Positions 25,293 to 35,035 of a stretch of 64,000 nucleotides of DNA are shown here, piece after piece. The DNA is from Larus michahellis. Its lineage: Eukaryota > Chordata > Aves > Charadriiformes > Laridae. The notes below the pieces were generated by a model. That model was not told the origin of the DNA and made no database searches. It saw only the letters and a list, made by a program, of their open reading frames with translations. The stretch covers positions 112,229,579 to 112,293,578 of the forward strand of contig NC_133897.1 of the NCBI RefSeq assembly GCF_964199755.1, given 5' to 3'. Both the position numbers and the translations under genes were made by a program. Position 1 is the stretch's first letter; each line of letters begins with the position of its first letter.

Positions 25293-25960
25293 AGCGGCCG
25301 CTCCGCTGCCCCGCGGCAGGGCCGGGGTGGGGGGGACGCGGGGCGTCCCGGCTCCCCGCCGAGGAGTGGCCGCGGAGGAGGAGGGTGCCCGCCGCTCACA
25401 CCGCCGCCCGCTGCGCCGCGGCCCCGCCGCTGTCACTCCGTGGCCCGGCGCCGCCCCGCCGAGGGGAGCGGGGCGGAGGGAGGCTGGCCCCGGCGGCCGC
25501 AGCGATCAATGGGGAAGGCGGGCTGCGGCTGGCTACTGGCTTTAGGTGAGCCCCGGGGGAGGAGAAGAAGGGCCGGGAGAGGCGGGGGGCTGCCGCGGAG
25601 AGGAGCGCCCGGGGCCGCGCCGTAGAGGGGCAGGATGCGGAGGGGCAGGATGTGGCGGGGAGGCCGCCGGGCCCGGCCCACCCCGCGCCGCCGCCATAGC
25701 CGTGGCCACGACCTGGGCCGCCCCGCCTGACATGGCGCCGCGGCCCTTAGCGGCGGCTGGGGCGTTAATTGCTTCCTCCGAGATAACGGGCCGGCCATTC
25801 CCTCAGGCCCCAGCGGGGCCCCTCGGCGTCCTGCCGCCCCTTGTCTTCCCGGGCGCTGCGTGAGGGAGCGGCCTCTCAGCCGGGGCCGGCCAAGGGCCTT
25901 GCCGGGGAACGGGAGTCCGGCCCGCAGCGTTACCGGTGCTTTTTTGGTGGGAAGGTGACG

Positions 25961-28900
25961 GTTGTCATCGGCCAACTCCGGAATAAAGGGGAAAAAAGTG
26001 GCCCCGGGGGCGGAAAGGCGGTTCAAGAGACTTTTGATTTCAGCAGCTTTTTAGTGTTGGTGGGAATTAAAGTGCGGAGTGGCAAATACGTTGCCCTTTC
26101 GTTTTTGTTTTGGTTTTTTTTTTTCACTTGCCTTTTGTATGTCGTTTTGGATTTGTCAAGGATGAGAAGAAGAGAGTTAAGAACCTGCCGTCCCAGAAAC
26201 TGTATGAGCCACATTGCTGTGCATTTGAGCTAAGTTTAATTGGCTTGGGTATTCTAGCTAAGCTGACAGACCCTAAGTTGAGATCTGTTTTCTTTTATTT
26301 ACTTGTTTATCTCGTAGGACACAGGTGACTTTGGGATGAGAGGGACATAACACTCCAGCCATATGTAGTCCACAAAAATAATAGACAGTGTTTTAAATTA
26401 AGGGCTTGGACCTTTTCCTTCTAAGATAAATGACAAAACTTCATGGATTGCAGTGCACGAATTCAGCTTCATTCTTTAAATTTCTAAGCTGGCAGTGGAT
26501 ACTACACAGACAGCAAGGCTGTCGGTCTGCTTAGCAAAACATTTTCTGATCCCATTTTGAATCCGAAAAAACAGTAACAAACACTGGGAAGGTGAATTAA
26601 CTAATACCTGAAGTTTTAAAGTTTATGAAACTATGAAATTATGAAATTTTGCTTGAGGAAATCCTCACCAAACGTTTGTCACTCCTGCTGACTGATTATT
26701 CTGCTTCTAAGTCACTCATTTCCTCCAACCTCGTATCCGCTTTGTCCTCATGTAAGATTAGTTTCAAGTGCAATCACTCTATAAACATGTAATGTAATTT
26801 GGAATAGTATGGAACAATTGCTCTGGATTCTTCTTTAATCTTAGTAACCTCCAAGTTTTAGGAATTTGTGCTTGTTATTGATGCCATGCTCAGCGTAGCC
26901 TGAGGTGGCTTCAGGACCTTCCCCAGAGCGTCTCCGTGCTGGGGCAGACGGGTAAACATATTTACTGGTGAGGTGTAGTAAAAACAGCTTTAACTTTGGT
27001 AAATGAGAAAATCTACAGCTAACCATGGCTTTGCATTCTAGGAAGCATCTCAGACCATGGTAAAAGTCTTTTCTGTGTTTTTCCTTGAAAGAGGAAGTTT
27101 TAGTTACTGAATTGGCCAACAGCAAAACAGTCTATATACCTTTTGCTGAAACTGGCTGGATACTACTGTGACGTAGAGCAGATGGTTTTCTCCCTTGTGT
27201 CTTGGGTCTGCTGCAACGCCCGGAGGTTTGTTGCGATTAGGCTGCCACAGAGGCATTTGAAAGGTCTGTTTAACTCGTGTTTTAAAAACAGGGCAGTGTG
27301 ACTGGTAGCGAAGTAGGCAAGATGCAGAAATATCCTCACCGAAGGTTACTGTAGAAAATCACTGGCATGGAGAAATGCTGTGGTAAAGGGGGGAAAGTGC
27401 TCTCAATATTTTTCTAAGCAGAAGTAAGTCACCTCTCTAGGTGATGTCTGAGTGGCATTTGGAAAATAAGTGGCTCCATCTGGCTCAGTAAAATTTCCGC
27501 GACCTTCTCTTCGTCTTGGTGGTAGAATATTAGTAAATTGTTCACCGAAGGCTGAACTTGAGAGGCTAAAATATCAACTTAGCGAACCCCTGGTTTTTAC
27601 AGGTTCATTCCAGCTATGTGCCTCATGCAGGTAAAAGCCAAGAAATAATGCTTCTTAGAAAATCAGTGGCTGCAGCGAGTATTTTAAGACCATTCAAAAT
27701 ACTTTGCAAAAAAAAAATACAGCTGCCTGTAAGGCCTATAAACAGATGGCAGTATTTTTTCATCATTCTCCCAGTCTGTGATGACTGTTTTCTTATTACT
27801 GTTCTGAAGTTTTTTCGAGCCTTCCTTAGCCTAGACCTGCCAGGCAGCATGAACTTCCTCCTGTGAGTGATTTTGAATGTCCGTCCGTTCACCTCTGAGC
27901 AGGTTGAGGCTGCTCTCTGCCTTGCTGGATCAGACTCTCGGCTCATCTTTCATAACTGCCAAGGTCTTTCATAACCTCTGATCTTTCATAACCCCAGACG
28001 CTAGCCAGTTCCTCTCACGTGCCTTTCGTAACCTACACACACGCCACGTGTTTAATCTTGTCCACTTTGAATAGGCCCGTCCTGGATGAACCTGAAATAC
28101 TGGTGTTTCTCGGGTGCTTCATCTGTCTGAATCCTCCTAAGCCCCAACCAGATTCATGTAGAGATCCGACTTCCTTCCCTGAGACAACAAATGCTCAGGC
28201 AGAGTGGAAAACCTGTTCCCTCTGACCTCAGAGCAGAAAATGGAGTGTAGTCGTGGATTTCCTTCTCTCCCAGGGTGTGAAGCCCATATTGACTTAGGTG
28301 TGGCTCAACTGGAGGTGGTCATCTTCTTCACTTCCTGTCCCAAATCGTGGCACAGCATTCATCGGTGGGGCTGCTCTGCCGGCCACCTGGAGATCCCTGT
28401 TGCAGTCTGCTTGGTCCATGCTTCAAAAAGCAGGGTCGCTCTGAGGGGAAGCTGCTGCAGACGAGATTGGTTTGATTACACCTTTTAATAAGCGTTTAGC
28501 TTGCCATTCTCTTCTTCAACAGTAATTGCACGCTGCAGTGATGCAATAAAATCGGTTGTAGTTTTTGCAGAGGGAGGGTGACCTCTCTGGAGCTCATCGG
28601 CCATCAATGTGGAATCTGCAGGTGTCTTCCAGTGCAGATCCTTGTCACTTCATGGGTTTGATGGATGTTCCCTTAATAGGGAATTAAGTGGGAGAGCAAG
28701 TGTCTAACAGCTTTAATAAAAACAGAGAGGGGAAAAAAAAAAAAAAAAGAAAAGGAAGTAATGTTTTGGAATTATTAGCCTGAGTGCAAAAGAGCATTTC
28801 CTCAGCATGACAAGCCAGAGGCTTGCTGCGCTGTTATTAAAGCACTTCAGTGGGAATCCATGCAGATGGTCTTTTTACACAGCATAGGATTATATTGGAT

Positions 28901-31900
28901 TAGTCACATAAAATTTTTGTTTACTGTCTCTAGCCCTTTCCCTGGAGTTTTATCAGTACCTCATGAAGAATGAAGTTTGAGTCTGCCTTTAAGAGGTAAC
29001 CCAGATGACAAGCTTTTTGTTTGTGCAAACTGCTAAAGTGTTGTAGTTGTTTAGTGCCATGGTCACCTTGCAGTGAGAGATTTTATAGCTGATAATAGAG
29101 GATGTTTGGCCCAAATTTTTGTTTTGCCTTTTGAGTGTACAAGAAGGGAAGGTAAATTGCAAGGGGATGCTCTCTCTTCTTGCTGGACTCCCTTGAAGAG
29201 CTGTGCTGATCCCACTTCTGCTTCATCAGAGGCAAACAGGAATTACTAATGCTGGCACCGTTTTTCGTAACGCTCACACATGACTCATTACTGACATAAC
29301 GCTTGATTAGTGCACTATTCTAACTAGTGTATTAGATGTTTCTTGTGTTCCTTTTCTATCATGCAGAGTCATATTCTGACTACTTTTCTTCTCTCTACAT
29401 CCAGAAGGCCCAGGGATTGCTGCTTGGACACCCTCTGCTTTTTCCCTCCTGCTACAAACTAACCAAAAGGTAGTCTCCAACTTGTGGTGCAGGAGTCTCC
29501 CTTCAGGTCTGCCGTGGGGGTTAGTTAACATGACAATCGAGACCTTTGGCTTCAAGGTCTGACAGACAGCTCTACTGGTAAAATGGCATCCTTCAGTGTT
29601 TTCTGGAATTTTCAGACTGGCTCTGTCATCCTGGGAAATTTTCCCTTCCAGGAGGTATGGCTGCGAGAGCTTTCCTGGGGTGCAAGTGCCTTTCATTCTC
29701 CACTGAGAGATATTTGTCTTCTCTGGAGGCAGTTCTGTGGACAAGGTAATACAGTCCCAAGCTGGTACTCTTTTTCCTAGACCATGTCTGTGGGTATAGA
29801 ATAATATGTGGTAAAGGTCTTTTTCCCTGGCCTTGAAGGGAGAAACGGCAGACTGTATCTGCCACATGCATGCCAGTATTGTTTTTTGAACATTATCCAC
29901 TGAAAATACTAAAAATACCTCCCCCAAAACAAACTAGTATTATAACCTGATGTTTCTATCACTGAAGGTGATACAGAACTTCTGTCAGTGTGCTGTGGCA
30001 GGGAGCCCTGTAGCTTAATTTGTTTTAATAAATATGACTTCTGTTTGGTTTTCTCAGCTTTAAGATTAAATTGATTTCCTCTTACATATTATGAGAAAAG
30101 ATTTCTTATTTCTAATTCATCTTAAATCCAATCAGATCTTTGTGCTTTTCATCTGATGTGCAGGAAATGTTCACGTTTTGAACTGAATTCTGGCCTTTTG
30201 CATTTAGCTGTCCTCTTTGGTTGTGCCAAGGCTTAGGAAAGCCAGACTGCTTCTCCCTGTTTCAGGGAAGGCTCTTGAACACGAATGGAATTATTACTTC
30301 TTGGTCCAAGCTCAAAACAAGATGGAGAAAGGGCCTTTTTCCTGTGTTGGCCATTTTGCTTGAGATTGTTCCATGATTATTCCCCTGGCATTTGTCTGTG
30401 AGATTGACAGCACTGATTGTGCCAAAGAATGTAAGGGGCAGAAAGACAGTGCGAGCCTTGACATCTTCTGCCCTGAAAGGGACTCGGAAGTTCTTGCTGG
30501 CAGAGCTCGTGGATGGTAAGAGAGAGAGATTAATTTGGGACCAGTGAAATTTTTATGTGTTTTTAGAAAGGCATGTAGATTTTCACAGGAGAATTTTCAT
30601 TTTTGGAAAATCTCATGAGGATAGTAGGTCTCTGAGGGTTGAAAGGACAGATACTGCCCTTTAATCTGCGTGGAAAAAAGGCTATGCTTGGAGTTGTTGT
30701 AGGGTTGCATCAAGTAATCCCATGCTCATAGATTAAATAAATTATTTTGGTGCACATGTAGCTGCAAAAAAGTGCTATGGGTCACATTCCTCCCATTTGG
30801 CAGTAAGTAGCAGGCTCAGCACCACTGGAATCAATGACATTTTCATTAGTGTGTGCCAGCACACAAATTTGTTCATACCAAGCTGAGTTAGAAACAAAAA
30901 TGCAAGGAAAAAAATAACATATTTAACAAACCAACTGAATGATAGTGTAGGGAAATGCTTCTGCTGTAATTATTTACAGTGGAAAGTAAGTATCTTAGTG
31001 GCATTTCATACAATTACTGTCACAGAGAAGTTTTTAAAAAATCATGTATTGTTAGTATCTCTGGAAGATGAACATGTTTCTTAATCAAGTACACAAAAGT
31101 CTTTTATCATTTGCATAAACTGTGTTTGTTTATACATGCAGGCTAGCATTATCTTTCAATTTTTGGCTGCTTCAAAATCTGATGTCCATCTGATGGCCTT
31201 GGGCCATTTTTACAGATCTATTGCATATCTTTAATTTGGAAGAATGGATGCTCATTTCAAAGTGGAGCCACTCAAAAACAATGACCACTTTTGAAAATGT
31301 TTGATCATAATTTGCATGATAAAACCTACAAGAACTTCAGCTGAAGCTTTTTCCAAGACTTTGAAGATACAAGTAGGAGGTTTTTTGGTGCCATTTGGAT
31401 CAGCACTTGTTTGATAAAATCTGAATCTTACACAAACTCTTTGCAGGTCTAGCTGCATATTTGGGAAACCTGGCTGTTGTCTGCTTCCTCCATCTATCTT
31501 CAATTCCTGTGCCAGCCATGGAAAAGCAGGACAGAGGGAGGCTGTGCGGCTCAGTTTCTAGGTCAGAAATCAGTAATTCTTGTTTCTCTTTTATCTCTGT
31601 TGGCTCATTTCCCATCCTTTCTGTGTGTCGTTTTCCAGTCTGTAGAATAGAGAAGATGTTCTACTGGTAACAATTTTTGAGTTCTGAAAATATTTGGGTC
31701 TTAAAAACTATGAATTTGCTGCATCGTTGTTAAGTCCTGGGTAAGCAGGTAAGACCAGCAGTGTGTCCAGAACTAGTTGTTGGGTTTGTAGAAGAGCTAG
31801 GGAAACAGGGTCTATAGATTTCATATCTGAGAATGACCCGAGACATATGGTTGGCTTGTTTTCTCTCCTACTTCTGACCTGTCTAGGTTGTTTTCTGAGT

Positions 31901-33595
31901 GCTGCCCAGTGCTGCTTTTCCCATGCCCGCTCTAGTTTATACACAAGTCTTGAATTAATCCATCTGTGCTTCCTCCTCTTTTTGTTTTGCTCCACACATA
32001 GTATTTAAAAAAAACAAAACAAAACAAAATCAAACACCTGGGTACCATAGGAATGTCAGTCCTAGCAAGCCTTGCACATTGTTTATAAAATACTATTCCT
32101 TGATATTCAAGTGGCCTTGCCGTGTATGGTATTAAGCAGTTATGACTATGCCTGACATTCCCGATATTGAGGGAAAAAAATTGTTAACCATTGACAGTGA
32201 GATAACTGGTATGTAGGGTATACTGGATTCCACTGTGCTGATCCTTCTCCACCACGCGGTCTTATACTACAGCTTCCCTTTGTCACTTGGATAATTATTT
32301 CTGAAGTAGTAATTTTACGAAGTTTTGCAAAATATTGGAATTATGATTATATCAGAGTGTGTTCTCTTCTAAATTAATAAAGTAGAATTATTGAAATGTT
32401 GGCCTAACAGGGGCTTTAAAATGATCCTTTTGTCTACTTGCTGTATGCCAGTATGCTGTACATGTTAGATATACCTGTATCCAAAGTCATGCCTGAGAGG
32501 TTGTTTCTCTGATGCATTTGTTAAAACCTCTAGTGTGGGAGAACTATGTGTATTTTTCTTCTTTGATATTAAGAAAATTTTCCCTGTCATCCAACTGAAA
32601 TAATCTCTATTGGAAAGTAACTTTATTTATGCTCATCTTCCTTTAGAGGACACGGGAAACAATTATTATCATCCTTTACAATAACAAAAGATAAAGTCAG
32701 TTAAAATGATTCTTGGCAGTCTCTGTTTTTTGGAGTAAACGAATGCAGTTATTTCAGCCCTTCCTGATATGCTGTATTTTCTTCCAAATGTAATTTTTAC
32801 TCCTGTTTTCTAGACTCCTTAGGACATCACCTGAGATCTTGTTTGTGCTGGATAAAACAGAATAGAACTGAGTAATTGCATCTCAGGATATTGCTACTCC
32901 GTCTGGAAACGGGAATTCCCTTTTTCTGCAGTACCATTGTGTTGCTGGCTGGTATTATACTTCCCAATTTTTTTTTTAAATTTTTTTTACTGCTGTTGTA
33001 GCCAGTTACATCCAGGTGTATTTTTATCAAGAAGTGACTTCCTGGTTTTCATACTATGAACTGTCAGTTGCTAATTTATTCAATGTTAGTTGCTGATTAA
33101 AGTAGCAGTTTTGTTGCCAGGCTATTTAGAGACAAGGTGACTCGTCACGGGCCCCAAGAATTAGCAGTGTCGTGGGCCTGCTTCTGCAGTTATGGAACCA
33201 ATGCAGAAATCTTCACAGACAGAGAGGATTTCTGGCAGCAGTTAACAGCATGGGGACATTGTTCCCTCCCATGCACTCTTGCATTGTTAACAGCCTCACA
33301 GCTTGGATCTTGTGTATATCCAGCTCAGCAAAGAGCACAGACCTCTGTGCAAAGTGCACGGAGTTGGCCAGATGAGTGACAGGCTGATGCAAGTTGATGG
33401 CGGAGGAAGAGAGATGCTGGGGATAGAGGTGCCCTGGAGATAGAGGTGCATGCCAGCTCCCTTAATCTGATGACGTTTACAGTTCCCACTTGCAGCCTAA
33501 TGTGACCAAAGTGTCTTGTACCATTAGGTAAATTGTAGGCCCACAGCAGGCAGTAGTGAGCTGCTGTCACGTCCCCCATCTCTTCCCAGGCGTGA
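25961..33595. other. Intergenic region between IMPA2 and the coiled-coil gene
   Basis: No exon of a known family was recognised. It contains a run of 16 A at 28733-28748, an (AAAAC)n stretch near 32007-32030 and ordinary AT-rich DNA. A 206-codon minus-strand open frame at 29307-29927 has no recognisable domain and could be chance. I cannot exclude non-coding RNA exons. Confidence 0.55.
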
Positions 33596-33602
33596 ATGGT
33601 TC

Positions 33603-34421
33603 CTAGAAAAAAGGGCCAGACTCTGCAATCAGGTGGGCTACACAGTCAAGATGGAGGTCAGGTGGCATCTGGCAACATTTTACACCAAAAAGAACCCCAT
33701 GGCAACATACAATGGACTGTAAGTAACAAGAGAGGCAACATTTTCTACAAAGACAGGAGATGCAGAGAGCAAAAGAAGGCTTAGATTTGAGACTTACAGA
33801 ATAAGGGAGAAACAAGAAAGGTTTTGAACTGCCAGTAACAAAGGCTATTGAGACCAGCAGGCAATAATCACTGCTTTGGGTCAGTCTTGTTGTGATGGGT
33901 GATCTTCTTGTGACTGGTGAGTCCCTTCTGTTGATGTTATGTGTAAGGTACAGTCCGTCACAAGGGTGGAACATACAGGCTTTTGTCCTGCCTGTATGCT
34001 CTCTAGCCTGGTCTGCCAAGAATACCTGCGAAATACAAAAACCAAATGCAAACCCCAGCAAATAGTAGTAATACAAATACACAACAAACACTAAGGATAA
34101 AACCCTCCCACATTGGGTAGCAGCTATACCAGGTGTGATGTTATCTGCTGCCTTGATGGATGTTGTTGAAGAGCCTGCACCGTGGCTTCTGTTGTGATGG
34201 GGGTGGGAGATGCCAAGCACGCTTTTGTAGAGATACATAACTTGGTGGGCGTTGACGTACAGATGTGTCCATGCAGATCTGTAATCACCAGTATTCTCAA
34301 TCCCACACCCTCGGTATCTGTTAGCCACAGAAAATAAAATTGCGAATAAAACTAATGACAATTTAAAAGAGATGTGCCGAGACTGGCTGGTTTTACACTG
34401 GCTCCAGAGGCTGAGGTTCAT
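33603..34421 (-). CDS. Unexplained long ORF, 272 codons from ATG, doubtful gene
   Basis: The first ATG is at 34421, just inside the left edge of the 34.4-35.2 kb CpG island, and transcription would run away from the coiled-coil gene. The frame is open for over 800 nt in DNA of moderate base composition, which is uncommon by chance. The translation has two hydrophobic stretches (LVLFAILFSV near residue 25 and a LVFVVYLYYYYLLGFAFGF stretch near residue 115) and a cysteine-rich C-terminal third. I recognise no domain. It could be a remnant of a mobile element, a divergent transcript or chance. Confidence 0.15.
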   Translation of the reverse strand: MNLSLWSQCKTSQSRHISFKLSLVLFAILFSVANRYRGCGIENTGDYRSAWTHLYVNAHQVMYLYKSVLGISHPHHNRSHGAGSSTTSIKAADNITPGIAATQCGRVLSLVFVVYLYYYYLLGFAFGFCISQVFLADQAREHTGRTKACMFHPCDGLYLTHNINRRDSPVTRRSPITTRLTQSSDYCLLVSIAFVTGSSKPFLFLPYSVSLKSKPSFALCISCLCRKCCLSCYLQSIVCCHGVLFGVKCCQMPPDLHLDCVAHLIAESGPFF

Positions 34422-34718
34422 AGCCACGGTAAAGCTGATTCCGGAGCCCCCCCCACCGCTGGATCAGGAGTCCCGCTGTCACCCTGGGGCGCAGGCCGGC
34501 TGGGAGATCTCTGCTTCAGGGGAAGTCAAACGCTCCGGGCGAGCTCCGGCGCCAGCCTTTCCCCGCTGCGGGGCGGCTGCTGCGCCGCGTCCCGCCTGCC
34601 TCGCACCTCGTCCGTGCCGCCCCGAGCGGAGGGAGGAGGCCTGTCCGGCGGGGGCCGCCGCCGCCGCCTCCCCGCTCCCGCAGGCCCCGGTGGAGCGGCC
34701 GGCGCACCGCTTGCTCCC

Positions 34719-34732
34719 GTTTCCCTGGCAAC
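34719..34732 (+). promoter_or_regulatory. RFX X-box motif (GTTTCCCTGGCAAC)
   Basis: It fits the ciliary X-box consensus RYYNYYATRRNRAC at every position except the central A, which is C here; the right half-site GGCAAC is perfect. It lies 271 bases upstream of the start codon at 35003, inside the CpG island. X-boxes bound by RFX2/3 in this position are typical of vertebrate ciliary genes, in keeping with the CEP290-like product. Binding is not shown. Confidence 0.55.
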
Positions 34733-34794
34733 GGCGGGGGGGGTGGGGGGAGGTGTGTAGTCAGGGCCCTTTTCGGTGTGCGGTCGCTCGCATG

Positions 34795-34802
34795 TGACGT
34801 CC
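34795..34802 (+). promoter_or_regulatory. CRE/ATF-like site (TGACGTCC)
   Basis: Seven of eight bases match the palindromic cAMP-response element, 201 bases upstream of the start codon within the CpG island. Such sites are common in CpG-island promoters, so the functional weight is modest. Confidence 0.35.
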
Positions 34803-35002
34803 ACTGCTCGGAGCCTATCCGGATGGGCTTTGGCGGCTAAGGCGCCTGCTTAAGAGCCGTGAGGCGGGCGGTGGTGACAGGCAGTGAGCAGGCCAGCTAG
34901 GCGGGGCCCTTCCACGGCGGGGTCCCCCCGGGGCGGCGGGTGCGTTTGAAAGGGGGCAAGCGGGCCCCGTCTCTTCCAGAGGCGTCCTGGGGCCTCGCCG
35001 CC

Positions 35003-35035
35003 ATGGCCCTGCCTGCCCTCCATAGGTGCCTCCAA
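35003..35035 (+). CDS. Coiled-coil gene, coding exon 1
   Basis: Eleven codons, MALPALHRCLQ, with a consensus Kozak context and a strong donor CAA|GTGAGT, phase 0. The frame is open further upstream, but no better start is seen. Confidence 0.75.

Larger units (their letters stand above)
24780..25960. promoter_or_regulatory. IMPA2: CpG island at the IMPA2 5' end
   Basis: About 1.2 kb of very high G+C and dense CpG surrounds IMPA2 exon 1, in strong contrast to the AT-rich flanks. No TATA box is seen, as expected for a CpG-island promoter. IMPA2 transcription should start to the right of 25292. All long open frames here on either strand are by-products of the low stop-codon frequency in GC-rich DNA. 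Confidence 0.85.

Noticed and set aside
24749-26026. Many overlapping open frames of 60-250 codons on both strands
   Set aside because: All lie in the GC-rich CpG island, where stop codons are rare; only the frame containing [10 protein letters not shown] belongs to a gene (IMPA2 exon 1).
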